This document shows positions 17,518 to 27,663 of a DNA stretch of 64,000 bases, in pieces. The notes under the pieces were generated by a model that saw only the letters and a list, made by a program, of their open reading frames with translations, was not told the DNA's origin and ran no database searches. The translations under genes and the position numbers were made by a program. The stretch's first letter is position 1. Every line of letters starts with the position of its first letter. This DNA is from Bifidobacterium boum (lineage in GTDB: Bacteria > Actinomycetota > Actinomycetes > Actinomycetales > Bifidobacteriaceae), in contig NZ_JGYQ01000007.1 in NCBI RefSeq assembly GCF_000741535.1, positions 186,001-250,000 on the forward strand. Reading direction: 5' to 3'.

Positions 17518-18141
17518 TCAAATCACCGCCTGAAGTTCGTCACGCTGCGCCGTGGCCGAGACCAGCAGGGCGCGCAGGACGATGATGAGCAGCAGCATTG
17601 CGAACAGTCCCAAGGCAACGAGCAGCGCACCCAACGGCACGGCAAGCGGTTTGAGATGCGCGATGAACGCGGTATGCACAAACAAGGCGAGCGCGATGAT
17701 TGCGGCGATGCTGACGCAGGCGATGATGATATCAACCCAGATCAAAGAATCATGTGTGAATACGATGCCGCGGCCCGACAGCGACGCCAGTTTCCATACG
17801 GCGACCAGACCGATTTCGAAACATGCGAGCGCTGCGATCACCGCCAGCAGGTAGCCGGTCGCATATGGCGCGTATTGCGGGGCGTCCCGGGCGCTGCGCC
17901 GTGCGACAAGCGGCAGGGCCCATACCTGCGCGGCAACGGACATGGCGATGAATACGACCAGCGCGACTTTGAGTACCACAATCACGACCGGGCTGATGCC
18001 GCTGTCTGAATCCGCGGCTTGTTGCACTGCGGATGGATTGTCGCCCAGATCGCCCAACGCAGCCGGTTCGTTGTGTCTGCTGCGCACAGACGGCTTCTTC
18101 CCATTGTGCTGCCGCGGATGCTGCGGCTGTTCGATTGCCAT
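17518..18141 (-). CDS. DUF2975-type membrane protein
   Basis: This is a 207-residue integral membrane protein with a polar N-terminal tail of about 45 residues and four predicted helices (about 48-72, 92-113, 131-155 and 168-190). The loop FTHDSLIWVD between helices 2 and 3 is typical of DUF2975 proteins, which are usually encoded next to a small XRE regulator, as here. Such pairs are thought to act as membrane-linked regulatory modules. AAGGAAGG precedes the ATG at 18141. It diverges from the polytopic membrane protein gene at 18323. Confidence 0.8.
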   Translation of the reverse strand: MAIEQPQHPRQHNGKKPSVRSRHNEPAALGDLGDNPSAVQQAADSDSGISPVVIVVLKVALVVFIAMSVAAQVWALPLVARRSARDAPQYAPYATGYLLAVIAALACFEIGLVAVWKLASLSGRGIVFTHDSLIWVDIIIACVSIAAIIALALFVHTAFIAHLKPLAVPLGALLVALGLFAMLLLIIVLRALLVSATAQRDELQAVI

Positions 18142-18196
18142 GGATGCCTTCCTTCCTCACACGGCGGTTGCCGCGTCGGCATGTCCAGCATAGCAG

Positions 18197-18284
18197 TATC
18201 GATAAACGAGAGAAACATATCGTTTCTCGATGTGTAATATCTGTGATAAATCGATTATCGATAGACATGTATCGACATTCGATA
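18197..18284. promoter_or_regulatory. Cluster of TATCGATA-type operators in a divergent promoter
   Basis: The 180-base divergent region contains several palindromes. TATCGATA occurs at 18197-18204 and 18256-18263, AATCGATT at 18249-18256, and TATCGA-CAT-TCGATA at 18270-18284. A separate GAGAAAC-5-GTTTCTC repeat is at 18210-18228. The density of one motif points to a shared regulator, most simply the XRE protein encoded by the second gene of the leftward operon. Confidence 0.6.
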
Positions 18285-18322
18285 CTTACGATGGGGACAT
18301 CCAAGGTCGAGAAGGAGCAACC

Positions 18323-19921
18323 ATGACATCGCCGACACCATCGCAGCATCAGGGCGAACCAGTACATCAGACCCAACAAACACAGACCCAACAAACACGG
18401 GCGCAGCAGGCAAAGCAGACACAGGCGCAACAAATGCCTCGACCCGTGCAACAGCAGCATCCCATGCCACTGACACACCCCTATCCGCACGGGGCTGCCG
18501 GCACACCGTACACCACCCCACCCACAGCACCCTTCGCGCCCAGACGCGACCCTCTCGCCGCCCCCGACGGCTCGACACCGGCCGACCACAGGCTCCTCGC
18601 CATCACCAGCGCTGCGATTATTCTGCCGATTCTGTGCGACCGTCTCGTGTTCGCATGGTCGGACGCCAACACGTATACGCCATGGTTCGACGGATTCTGG
18701 CTCGCTGTCATTGCCACCGTCACCGTCCTGTTCTTCCGCACCGCGCATCGCAGCCTCATGTGGTGTTTCACCACCATCGCCACGACGATGCTGTGCGCCT
18801 ATGCGATTGCAATGCATGCGGCCGGCAAAATCGACGACAGCTGGGTGACCACCACCTTCCTCGCCGTTCCCTGCCTGACGATGATGTCCCTGCAATTGTC
18901 GGATGGCAGGTTCGACTCCCACCACCCATGGCTGACCGTCAAACGCTGGCTGCTCGGATGGATTTCTCCCTTCACCAAACTCAATGCGGTCGGCTCGACG
19001 CTCAGTCACGCCCGACACGCTATACACGCATTCTCATCGAAGAATGACGACAATACAACCCCATCGGATAGCGACAGTACACGCAGCGAGTCGCATGCTG
19101 GACAAATGACCACAGCCCGCCGCATCCTGCTTATCATCGTGGTCGCCGTCCCCCTGCTCGTTGCGCTCACAGCGCTTCTGGCTTCCAGCGATCTGGTGTT
19201 CAATTACGCGCTGCGCCGCATGATCGGATCGATTGACATTTCTGAATTCGTGCGCCACGTGCTCATCATCGTGTTCCTGTTCCCCTTCTGCCTGTCCATC
19301 CTCGCGCAGACCGAAGTCACCAACCGGCTGCGCATGCACGCGTGCACGCCGACGACCGCATCCGCCGCCCAGCCCAGCCAAGACAAACACGCCTTCGACA
19401 CGACAGTGGCCGCCGTTGTCCTCGCACTGGTACTCGTCCTGTACGCAATGTTCTGCGCTATCCAGTTCGCTTTCCTATTCAGCGGCCGGCAACTGCCCGA
19501 CGGCTACACCTACTCCCAGTACGCCCGGGAAGGATTCTTCCAGCTGCTCGCCGTCGTATGCGTGAACCTCGCCGGCTACGCGCTGATCCTGTGCCGGGTA
19601 CGCCACACCGCTCCCCTGACCGGTATGCTCATCGTGCTGATCGGCGAAACCGGGGTCATGCTCGCCTCGGCTCTGTGGCGTCTGCACTTGTACATTGGCG
19701 CGTATGGGCTCACCTGGCTGCGTTTGGAATCCATGACCTTCATGTGGATGCTCATCGCCGTGCTCATCCTGTGCCTCGTACGCCTGTTCGTGCCTCGTCT
19801 GCCACTGGCGACCATCGGTTTCATTCTCGTGGTCGTATGGTATGTGGCACTGGTGCTGTCGAATCCGAACAACATCATCGACGCCTACAATCAGGCGCGT
19901 CAGATCACCGACGCGATATGA
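18323..19921 (+). CDS. Polytopic membrane protein, DUF4153/DUF4173-like
   Basis: This 532-residue protein has a Gln/Pro/Thr-rich cytoplasmic tail of about 85 residues followed by about 12 hydrophobic segments. It contains a Ser/Asp-rich loop near residues 235-265. The arrangement fits the DUF4153/DUF4173 group, of unknown function. ATG 18323 is chosen because GAAGGAG lies seven bases upstream; an in-frame ATG at 18230 would fall inside the operator cluster. It probably shares regulation with the divergent DUF2975/XRE pair. Family assignment is moderate; membrane nature is certain. Confidence 0.75.
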   Translation: MTSPTPSQHQGEPVHQTQQTQTQQTRAQQAKQTQAQQMPRPVQQQHPMPLTHPYPHGAAGTPYTTPPTAPFAPRRDPLAAPDGSTPADHRLLAITSAAIILPILCDRLVFAWSDANTYTPWFDGFWLAVIATVTVLFFRTAHRSLMWCFTTIATTMLCAYAIAMHAAGKIDDSWVTTTFLAVPCLTMMSLQLSDGRFDSHHPWLTVKRWLLGWISPFTKLNAVGSTLSHARHAIHAFSSKNDDNTTPSDSDSTRSESHAGQMTTARRILLIIVVAVPLLVALTALLASSDLVFNYALRRMIGSIDISEFVRHVLIIVFLFPFCLSILAQTEVTNRLRMHACTPTTASAAQPSQDKHAFDTTVAAVVLALVLVLYAMFCAIQFAFLFSGRQLPDGYTYSQYAREGFFQLLAVVCVNLAGYALILCRVRHTAPLTGMLIVLIGETGVMLASALWRLHLYIGAYGLTWLRLESMTFMWMLIAVLILCLVRLFVPRLPLATIGFILVVVWYVALVLSNPNNIIDAYNQARQITDAI

Positions 19922-19971
19922 GTGCCAGCCGCTGAGCGCGGTCCAGCCGGAACGGCACTAGACTGGAGACC

Positions 19972-21132
19972 ATGTCTTACCGCATCGCATTCGTATTCGA
20001 TGACACGCTCGACGTGCTCGACGGCGTGCAGCAGCATATCGTGACCCTGGGCAAGGAACTCGCCCGCCGCGGCCATGACGTGCATTACCTGGTCGGGCAG
20101 ACCGAACACTCCCCCGTGCCCAATACGCGCGTCATGTCACGGAACGTGATGGTGAGCGCGAACGGGAACCGCATGCGCATCCCCCTGCCGGCAAGCCGCC
20201 GGCTCATCGCACGCACGCTTGCGGAAGGCGATTTCGACATCTTGCACGTCCAAGCCCCCTACAGCCCGTTCATGGCAGGGCGTGTCCTCGAGGCGGCGTC
20301 ACCGGATACCGGTGTCGTGGCGACCTACCATATCGCGGTCAGCGACCCGTTGTCGGCGGTCGGCGGCATGGCCCTGGGCGCGATCAACGCGCACACCCAC
20401 CGACGTATCGACGAGGTCATCGCCGTCTCCGATGTCGCGGCACGCTACGCTGCCATCACTGCGCATACGCGTGCACGCGTCATCGCCAATCCGGTGGATG
20501 TGCGCATGATGCGCGATCGGGCGGCCGCCGCCGACAACGGCACCTTGGACAGCGACACCATGGCGCCGCATATCGTGTTCCTCGGCCGCTTCGTCAAACG
20601 CAAGGGCGCGGATATCCTGCTCGACGCAATCGAATACGGCGAGCAGCACCGGCTCTTCCCCTCCGGCACCCATGTCACGATGGCCGGCAAAGGCCCACTG
20701 CTTGACGCATGCCGACATCGTGCAGCCGGATTCGACACTCCGATCACGTTCACCGGGTTCATTGAGGAATCCGCGAAACCCGCGCTGCTGCGTAGCGCCG
20801 ACGTCGCCGTCTTCCCCGCGACCGGAGGCGAATCCTTCGGCATTGTCCTGCTTGAGGCGATCGCCTCCGGAGCGACAGTGACCCTCGCCGGGGACAATCC
20901 CGGATACCATTCCACCCTGCTGGGCGATACCGACGCGCTGTTCCCCGTGCACGGACGCGATGCCGCGCGGATACTGGCAGAACGCATCGCCCGCGCCATC
21001 AACGACACGGCATGGGCCAAACAGGTCCATGCGCGTGAAGCACTGCTCCTCGACCGGTACGATGTACGAACCATCGCCGATCAGGTCGAGCAGGTGTATA
21101 TGCAGGCGATCGCCAAGCGTCGGAAAGCATAG
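19972..21132 (+). CDS. GT4 family glycosyltransferase, PimB-like
   Basis: This is a 386-residue GT-B glycosyltransferase. The N-terminal Rossmann half has the typical acceptor region (DGVQQHIVTLGKELARRGHD). The C-terminal half has the donor site, with FLGRFVKRKGADILLDA, the MAGKGP strand and the E-x7-E motif ESFGIVLLE. This pattern is that of GT4 mannosyl- or glucosyl-transferases acting on lipid acceptors such as PimB. No transmembrane helix is present, so it works at the inner face of the membrane. The start at 19972 has CTGGAG upstream. Donor and acceptor are not proven. Confidence 0.85.
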   Translation: MSYRIAFVFDDTLDVLDGVQQHIVTLGKELARRGHDVHYLVGQTEHSPVPNTRVMSRNVMVSANGNRMRIPLPASRRLIARTLAEGDFDILHVQAPYSPFMAGRVLEAASPDTGVVATYHIAVSDPLSAVGGMALGAINAHTHRRIDEVIAVSDVAARYAAITAHTRARVIANPVDVRMMRDRAAAADNGTLDSDTMAPHIVFLGRFVKRKGADILLDAIEYGEQHRLFPSGTHVTMAGKGPLLDACRHRAAGFDTPITFTGFIEESAKPALLRSADVAVFPATGGESFGIVLLEAIASGATVTLAGDNPGYHSTLLGDTDALFPVHGRDAARILAERIARAINDTAWAKQVHAREALLLDRYDVRTIADQVEQVYMQAIAKRRKA

Positions 21133-21269
21133 CGCACTCCCCCAAGGATTCGAAGCCGCACTGCAGCAGGATAGCGGGATGCCCGCAATCCCAGCCCGAT
21201 GCGGCCTCAACCCTGATACCTGTGTGATACCGGCCGCCTTCACAAGCCGGTGTGCACCGGGGCATCGAA

Positions 21270-23690
21270 TCAGGTGTCGATCTTGCTGCGGTCAAAATCG
21301 TCCGCATTCTCAACGATGAACCGGCGCCGCGGCGGCACCTCCCCGCCCATGAGCAAATCGAAAATCCCGGCGGCGTTCGCCGCATCCTCCATGCGGATAC
21401 GGCGAAGCATGCGCGAGCGCGGATCCATAGTCGTGTCCGCCAGCTGGTCGGCGTCCATCTCACCCAAGCCCTTGTACCGCTGGATATCGGGATTGTAGTC
21501 GATATGACGGCGCTCAAGATCGGCAAGCTTGCCGGAGAGCTCATCATCCGAATACGTGTAGATGTATTCGCCTTTATGTTTGCCAGCAAGCGCGATACGA
21601 TGCAACGGCGGAACGGCCGCATACACGTGTCCGGCTTCGACCAGTGGCCGCATATACCGGTAAAACAGGGTAAGCAGCAGGATACGGATGTGTGCGCCAT
21701 CAACATCAGCATCGGTCATCATGATGATTTTGTTGTATCTGGCTTGGCTCAGGTCGAAGCTCGCGCCGGAGCCGGCACCAACCACTTGGATAATCGAAGC
21801 GCATTCCTTGTTGGACAGCATTTGTGACAGGCTGGCCTTCTGAACGTTGAGGATCTTGCCTCGGATCGGCAGCAGGGCCTGGAAGCTGGAGTTTCTGGCG
21901 GCTTTCGCGGTGCCGAGTGCGGAATCACCCTCGACGATGAACAGTTCGGCGATATCATCATTGCCGGGCTGACAGTCGGAGAGTTTCGCCGGCATGGAAG
22001 CGGCTTCGAGCGCGTTCTTGCGCCGGGTGACCTCTTTGGTCTTGCGCGCCTGGATGCGCGCGTGCATCTCACCGACGATTTTCTCAAGCACACGACCGGA
22101 TTGTTCCTTATATCCGCGTTTGGAACCGGTGATCATCTCGCCGAACTGCTGCTCGGTCATCTTCGAGACGATCGGGCGCACCGGGGCCGTGCCGAGCACG
22201 TCCTTGGTCTGCCCTTGGAACTGGGGTTCGGCGATGCGCACGGTGACGACCGCGACCAGTCCGGCGAGGATGTCATCGCGTTCGACGCGGGTTTTTGCAT
22301 CCTTGAGGTTGACTTTCAGCTTGCGCGCATTGTCTTCGACGCTCTTGCGGATCTGCTTGGTGATGCCTTGGAGGAAGCCGTCGACATGCATGCCGCCGCC
22401 GGGTGTCTCGACGACGTTGACGAAGCTGCGTAAGGTGGTGTCATACCCGTTGACCCAGCGCAGGGCGATATCGACTTTGCAGGTGCGTTCGATGTTCTGC
22501 GCGTGCAATTCGCCTTTGCTGTCAACCGCCTGGGTTTCCTCGGTGTACGTGTCTTCGCCGGTGATGCGCCAGATATCGCAGACCGGTTCGCCTTGGGACA
22601 GGAAGTCGACGAAATCCTTGACGCCGCCGGTGTGGAGGAATTCCTCGACCCTGCGGTGGGGTCGTGCGGCTGATGCGATGGCGGATTGGGCTGTCGCCTG
22701 CGCCTGTGGATCGTTGGTATCATGGTCGGTTGCTTCGGCGTCCATGTCGGCGTCGGTATCCGCACCTGCGTCCGCGTCTGTGGGGTTGGCTTCCGTCGTC
22801 TCAGCGGCAGCGGAAGTGCCAGCAGCGTCGTCGGCAACGTCATCAGACATGACATTCTGCCCGGTCGGCAACTGTCCGCCTGCGGCCTCAACGTCCGGAG
22901 CATCGCTGGCATCTGAAGCGGCGGCGCCCGCCGGCGTATCGACTTCCAGCATCGCATCGACGGAGGCATCGCCGGTTTCGGGGATGTTCTCGTCGATGAC
23001 GGTGATTTTCAGTCCGGGGACAAGGAAGGTGGTCTGACGGACCCGATCAATGAGCTGTTCGTAGCTGAAGCGCGCGGTGTCGTTGAAAATCTCCGGGTCT
23101 GCCCAGTAGCGAATCCGCGTGCCCGTGGTCTTCGGCGAGACTTTGCCGATGACTTCAAGCTCAGTCGCACGGTTCTTGCGCGTACGTTTGAACGGGGAGT
23201 CAGGCGACGGGTTCGACGGATCAGCGTCCTGGTAGACACCGGGATGTCCTTGGTGGAACGCCATGTGGTAGGTTTTGCCGTTGCGATCGACCTCGACATC
23301 GAGTCGAGAGCTTAACGCGTTGACAACGGACGATCCCACGCCATGCAAACCGCCAGCCGCATTGTAGGAAGCATTGCCGAATTTTGCGCCGGCATGAAGC
23401 TTGGTGAGGACGACTTCGACACCGGTCAAACCGGTTTTCGGCTCGACGTCAACCGGGATGCCTCGACCATTGTCGTCGACCTCGATTGAACCATCGGTAT
23501 GCAAAATCACCTTGATGTCATCGCATGCCCCGGCGAGCGCCTCATCGACGGAATTGTCGATGATCTCCCACAGACAGTGCATCAAGCCCTGGCTGTCGGT
23601 CGTCCCGATGTACATGCCAGGCCGCTTGCGTACCGCATCAAGTCCTTCGAGTACGGTCAGGCTGTCGGCGCTGTAGTTTTCCTTTGCCAT
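21270..23690 (-). CDS. parE: DNA topoisomerase IV subunit B (ParE) with acidic insert
   Basis: This is an 806-residue ATPase subunit of the type IIA topoisomerase partnered by ParC. The GHKL ATPase signatures are intact: DNSVDEAL (46-52 region), VDDNGRGIP, and GGLHGVGSSVVNALS near 113. The transducer follows. The TOPRIM domain has IVEGDSALG and DADVDGAHIR, and the C-terminal block has KGLGEMDADQL. The ATG at 23690 has only a weak GGGG; an ATG three codons earlier is possible. Residues of about 237-346 form an Asp/Ala/Thr-rich low-complexity insert between the ATPase and transducer segments that ordinary ParE or GyrB lacks. The gene is downstream of sigA on the same strand. Confidence 0.93.
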   Translation of the reverse strand: MAKENYSADSLTVLEGLDAVRKRPGMYIGTTDSQGLMHCLWEIIDNSVDEALAGACDDIKVILHTDGSIEVDDNGRGIPVDVEPKTGLTGVEVVLTKLHAGAKFGNASYNAAGGLHGVGSSVVNALSSRLDVEVDRNGKTYHMAFHQGHPGVYQDADPSNPSPDSPFKRTRKNRATELEVIGKVSPKTTGTRIRYWADPEIFNDTARFSYEQLIDRVRQTTFLVPGLKITVIDENIPETGDASVDAMLEVDTPAGAAASDASDAPDVEAAGGQLPTGQNVMSDDVADDAAGTSAAAETTEANPTDADAGADTDADMDAEATDHDTNDPQAQATAQSAIASAARPHRRVEEFLHTGGVKDFVDFLSQGEPVCDIWRITGEDTYTEETQAVDSKGELHAQNIERTCKVDIALRWVNGYDTTLRSFVNVVETPGGGMHVDGFLQGITKQIRKSVEDNARKLKVNLKDAKTRVERDDILAGLVAVVTVRIAEPQFQGQTKDVLGTAPVRPIVSKMTEQQFGEMITGSKRGYKEQSGRVLEKIVGEMHARIQARKTKEVTRRKNALEAASMPAKLSDCQPGNDDIAELFIVEGDSALGTAKAARNSSFQALLPIRGKILNVQKASLSQMLSNKECASIIQVVGAGSGASFDLSQARYNKIIMMTDADVDGAHIRILLLTLFYRYMRPLVEAGHVYAAVPPLHRIALAGKHKGEYIYTYSDDELSGKLADLERRHIDYNPDIQRYKGLGEMDADQLADTTMDPRSRMLRRIRMEDAANAAGIFDLLMGGEVPPRRRFIVENADDFDRSKIDT

Positions 23691-23785
23691 AATCCCCATT
23701 CGTTGTCTTGCGTTTCGTTTCCCGCCGTCGCCCGCCTGTACGCGGACCCGCCTGCGATGAGGCGCAGTCCGCGCACAGGGTTGCG

Positions 23786-25276
23786 TCACTCGTCGAGGAA
23801 GTCACGCAGAGTCTGTGAACGCGAGGGGTGACGCAGCTTCGACATGGTCTTGGATTCGATCTGGCGGATCCGTTCGCGGGTCACACCGTATACGCGGCCG
23901 ATATCATCCAGCGTCTTGGGCTGGCCGTCCTCAAGGCCGTACCGCATCTTGATGACGCCTGCCTCACGCGGAGACAGCGTTTCCAGCACCTGCTTGAACT
24001 GCTCCTGCAGCAGCGAGAACGCAACGGCGTCGGACGGTGCGATGGCGTCGGTGTCCTCGATAAGATCGCCGAATTCGGAATCGCCGTCCTCACCGAGCGG
24101 GGTGTGCAGGGAAATCGGCTCGCGGCCGTACTTCTGCACTTCCTGCACTTTCTCGACCGGCATGTCAAGTTCACGCGCCAGCTCGTCGGGCGTGGGTTCG
24201 CGGCCCAGATCCTGCAGCATCTGCCGCTGGACACGGGCGAGCTTGTTGATCACTTCGACCATATGGACGGGCACGCGGATCGTGCGGGCCTGATCGGCCA
24301 TGGCGCGCGTAATCGCCTGACGGATCCACCACGTGGCGTAGGTGGAGAACTTGAAGCCTTTCTTCCAGTCGAACTTTTCGACCGCGCGAATCAGGCCGAG
24401 GTTGCCTTCCTGGATAAGATCGAGGAACAGCATGCCGCGGCCGGTGTAACGCTTGGCCAGCGACACGACCAGACGGAGGTTTGCCTCGAGCAGGTGGTCC
24501 TTGGCCTTCTTGCCGTCAGCCGCCGCCCACTTGAGCTCACGCTTGCGCTTGAAGCTCATGGTGTCGCCCTCGGTGTCCAGCAGGTGCTGGGCGTACAGGC
24601 CGGCTTCGATGCGCTCGGACAAGTCGACTTCCTGCTCGGCGTTCAGCAGACTGACGCGACCGATCTGCTTGAGATAATCCTTGACCGGGTCCGCGGTCGC
24701 GCCTGCGGCGATGACACGGCGCTTGGGGTTGCCTGAAGGGGTGAGGTTGTCGTCGTCGTCATCGTCGCGCATGACGAATGCACCCTTGGCTTTGGGCGGG
24801 ACTTCAGGCTCATGGCGTTGACGCTTATCGTCCTCGTCTTCGTCCCCCTCGTCGACGTCTTCGTCATCATCCGACTCGTCGCCGTCGAGGTCATCATCAA
24901 GGTCGTCTGGTTCGTCCCCCTCATCGAGGTCATCGAAATTCTCGATGTCTTCGTCATTGATGTCCTCGTCGTCGAGCTGATCATCATCATGCTCGAGCGT
25001 CGTATCCGGTTCAGCTTGTTTCGCCGTATGCTTGCGTGGAGTCTTCGTCGCTGTCGCGCTGCGCGAAGCGCTGGTTTTACGGCTTTTGGTGGTTGTCGCG
25101 CCGGTGGCTGTCGACTCGCCGGCCGCAGACTTGGTCCGAGTGGTCTTCTTGGGGGCGGCAGCTTTGCCTGCCGTCTTCGATCGCCTACTGGTTGTTTTCG
25201 CCGCCGTACTGCGGGTGGATGTGGTCTTCTCGGTCTGATCAGCGTCCTTCTTGCTTGCCGTCGTTTCCTTGGCCAA
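23786..25276 (-). CDS. sigA: Primary RNA polymerase sigma factor (SigA/RpoD)
   Basis: This is a 496-residue group 1 sigma-70 factor. The N-terminal 190 residues are Lys/Ala/Thr-rich and then extremely acidic, replacing a classical region 1.1. Region 1.2 starts at [11 protein letters not shown]. Region 2 shows [17 protein letters not shown] and [13 protein letters not shown], and region 3 is [10 protein letters not shown]. Region 4 has the helix-turn-helix [20 protein letters not shown] and ends in LRDFLDE. The start is taken as TTG 25276 because AGGAGG sits five or six bases before it. An ATG at 25303 lies upstream of that site and would put the binding site inside the gene. Confidence 0.95.
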   Translation of the reverse strand: MAKETTASKKDADQTEKTTSTRSTAAKTTSRRSKTAGKAAAPKKTTRTKSAAGESTATGATTTKSRKTSASRSATATKTPRKHTAKQAEPDTTLEHDDDQLDDEDINDEDIENFDDLDEGDEPDDLDDDLDGDESDDDEDVDEGDEDEDDKRQRHEPEVPPKAKGAFVMRDDDDDDNLTPSGNPKRRVIAAGATADPVKDYLKQIGRVSLLNAEQEVDLSERIEAGLYAQHLLDTEGDTMSFKRKRELKWAAADGKKAKDHLLEANLRLVVSLAKRYTGRGMLFLDLIQEGNLGLIRAVEKFDWKKGFKFSTYATWWIRQAITRAMADQARTIRVPVHMVEVINKLARVQRQMLQDLGREPTPDELARELDMPVEKVQEVQKYGREPISLHTPLGEDGDSEFGDLIEDTDAIAPSDAVAFSLLQEQFKQVLETLSPREAGVIKMRYGLEDGQPKTLDDIGRVYGVTRERIRQIESKTMSKLRHPSRSQTLRDFLDE

Positions 25277-25428
25277 ACTTATCCTCCTGCGTGATCCCGC
25301 CATGCCACGCCTATCACAAGGGCGCAGTTATGGCAAGGGCAAATCGTCAACTATAGGAGTTAACCATTCCGCGTGGACGATTATTCCCGCCGAACCCGCC
25401 AAGACCACATCGTCACCTGCCGTGGTCC

Positions 25429-26256
25429 TTACAGTGAACACCATTCGGGTTTTGCGCCGCTGCGTAACGCGTCGATGACAATGCTGGCAAGCGTGCAGTC
25501 AGGGTCGAGACGCAACGCGATTTGCGCGATGATATCCGTTCGGGGATCATCCGCCCACCACAGTATGTACGCGAGTATCGCCACAATCTGGACACGATAC
25601 GACGACGGCACCAGGTCGACCATCCGGTTGAGCATCGCGGCGGATGCGCGGAACCTGCCGATGTGAGGCACCGCGCGTGGCGAGTCGAAGGCCTCGCTGA
25701 GCAGCTCCGCCATCGTCGATGCATGGGCGGGAAGGGATGGTTCGGCTGCGAACCGTATCAGCGTGGCATAATCCAGGGGTTCGATGCCGACCGTAGAGAC
25801 AATCAACGCATCGCGGATGGCGACATTCTGCCGCATCCCCACGGCGAGTCTGAGCAGCAGCTGATCGTCGGCGGGCTGATGCGACCCGCCTGCGCATTGG
25901 TTGCGATGCCACATCTCCATCGCCTCCCTCACCCACAGCCACGTGCCCATAACGACACCCTCATCGTGACGCAGCCTGCGGTATCGCTCATTTTGGAACT
26001 CCACCCACGCCACCGGCATGATTCCCGGCGACTTCCATGCCCGCCAATCGCCCTCGGGTTCAGGCAGATCCTGCCATGAACGCAGCGGCAGCGGTTGGAG
26101 GTTCGAGTAGCGGTAGCGGGCATACCATCGCGTGGAATCCATACCCGGCAACGGTTCACGCTCCTCGCACCATTCCCAGTCCCAATCGCGCAGCATCGCG
26201 GCGGTGAGTATTTCAGCGGCTTGTTTCTTCTGGTCTGCTTGAGTGGTATCGCTCAT
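25429..26256 (-). CDS. DUF4192-like protein
   Basis: This is a 275-residue cytoplasmic protein, Trp-rich in its first third. The C-terminal third (IVAILAYILWWADDPRTD, then the A-L-R-L-D-P repeat-like helices) resembles DUF4192, an actinobacterial family without known function. I chose the ATG at 26256 with GGGGGAA upstream. The frame stays open a further 61 codons upstream but that part looks non-coding and overlaps the region before the prenyltransferase gene. It diverges from the polyprenyl synthase. Confidence 0.65.
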   Translation of the reverse strand: MSDTTQADQKKQAAEILTAAMLRDWDWEWCEEREPLPGMDSTRWYARYRYSNLQPLPLRSWQDLPEPEGDWRAWKSPGIMPVAWVEFQNERYRRLRHDEGVVMGTWLWVREAMEMWHRNQCAGGSHQPADDQLLLRLAVGMRQNVAIRDALIVSTVGIEPLDYATLIRFAAEPSLPAHASTMAELLSEAFDSPRAVPHIGRFRASAAMLNRMVDLVPSSYRVQIVAILAYILWWADDPRTDIIAQIALRLDPDCTLASIVIDALRSGAKPEWCSL

Positions 26257-26484
26257 TATTCCCCCGTTCCCCGGCATCGGCCGGGCATTGCGTACAGACA
26301 CCCGGTGTGTCCGTCCTGCCCCTAGCATGCCGTCGCACGCCATTCGCCGTCCATGCGTTCGGATGAATGTGGTCAGAAGATGCCAGGACTGTCTGCGCAA
26401 CTGTGGGCTTGCTCTTTGCCCGCCGGTGGTGGTTCGCAACGATGTGGACTGGAATGTCTCAGTACTATGGATACCCTCATAGGC

Positions 26485-27561
26485 ATGAGTACGCCGTCAG
26501 ATTTGGAACGTGTCGAATCACGAATCATCGAGTTGGTCCGCAACCACCTCAGTGTGCCGGCCACGGACATCGCCGAGTCATGCCGACCGGTCTTGCATGA
26601 GGTGGTTGAACAGGCGGTCACGTCCAGCGAAGGCGGCAAACGGCTGCGTGCTCGACTGGCCATCGCCGCGTTCGACGCCATCCGCCCGCATGCCGGACCC
26701 GAAACACGCGACGCCATGGTTGATTTGGCGTGTGCGATTGAAGTGTTCCAGACCGCCGCTCTCGTACACGATGACATCATCGACGAATCCGATTTGCGCC
26801 GCGGCAAGCCGAGCGCTCACCGCGCACTGGCTGAAGCGACCCACAGTACAGCCATCGGCCGGGGTCTGGGACTGATGCTCGGCGACATTCTGGCGACCAT
26901 GAGCATCGCCATCGCCGAACATGCCGCATCATGCCTGCATCATCCCCATGCGCTCGATTCGGCGTTCCTGCACATGCAACGCGACGTCAGCGTCGGTCAG
27001 GTTCTCGATCTGGCTGTCGAGCTCAACCCGTTGGACAACCCCACGCAGCTCGCCGACGCATCCTTGAACGTGTTCCGTTGGAAAACCGCGAGTTATACGA
27101 CAATGGCTCCTTTGCAACTCGGTTTGACAGCCGCGGGCATCGCCCCGGATCGCGCGGCCGAGCTTGCGGAACGCATCGGGCGTCCCGTAGGCGTGGCATT
27201 CCAGCTTGCCGACGATCTGCTGGACGTGATCGGATACACCAAGGCGACCGGCAAACCGGTCGGCGGTGATATCAAGGAAGGCAAGCGTTCCGTGCTGCTC
27301 GCCGACGCGCTCACCCTATCCGACGCCCCCGCACGCGACGAGCTCATCGCCATGTATGAGGCTCCGCAACGCGATGCGCAGGATGTACGTCGCGGCATCG
27401 AAATCTTCACCGGATGCGGCGCTGTGGACCGTTCACGCGAACGCATCAGCGCCCTATGGAATGAAGCCCGGACAGCGATTGCATCATCGGGACTTGACCA
27501 CGACGCCCAGCAGACCCTGATCAGGGCTTGCCGCATGTTTATCCCGGATTCCTGCCTGTAA
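26485..27561 (+). CDS. Polyprenyl diphosphate synthase (short/medium chain, IdsA-like)
   Basis: This is a 358-residue trans-isoprenyl diphosphate synthase that condenses isopentenyl diphosphate with allylic diphosphates. The first Asp-rich motif is LVHDDIIDES followed by R-R-G-K-P. The second is FQLADDLLDVIGY with G-G-D-I-K-E-G-K after it. The likely product (geranylgeranyl or a longer chain for the cell-wall carrier and quinones) cannot be fixed from sequence. The start is unsure: ATG 26485 is used, ATG 26467 is possible, and neither has a clear ribosome binding site. The kinase gene follows 100 bases later. Confidence 0.9.
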   Translation: MSTPSDLERVESRIIELVRNHLSVPATDIAESCRPVLHEVVEQAVTSSEGGKRLRARLAIAAFDAIRPHAGPETRDAMVDLACAIEVFQTAALVHDDIIDESDLRRGKPSAHRALAEATHSTAIGRGLGLMLGDILATMSIAIAEHAASCLHHPHALDSAFLHMQRDVSVGQVLDLAVELNPLDNPTQLADASLNVFRWKTASYTTMAPLQLGLTAAGIAPDRAAELAERIGRPVGVAFQLADDLLDVIGYTKATGKPVGGDIKEGKRSVLLADALTLSDAPARDELIAMYEAPQRDAQDVRRGIEIFTGCGAVDRSRERISALWNEARTAIASSGLDHDAQQTLIRACRMFIPDSCL

Positions 27562-27663
27562 TCGCGGCTGACACGGTGTCGGAAACCGGATGCCAGCATC
27601 GCGATACGGTAGCGCCCGGCATGTAAACTGGTGCCATCAACACGAGTAGAGGGCCTGCGAAAC

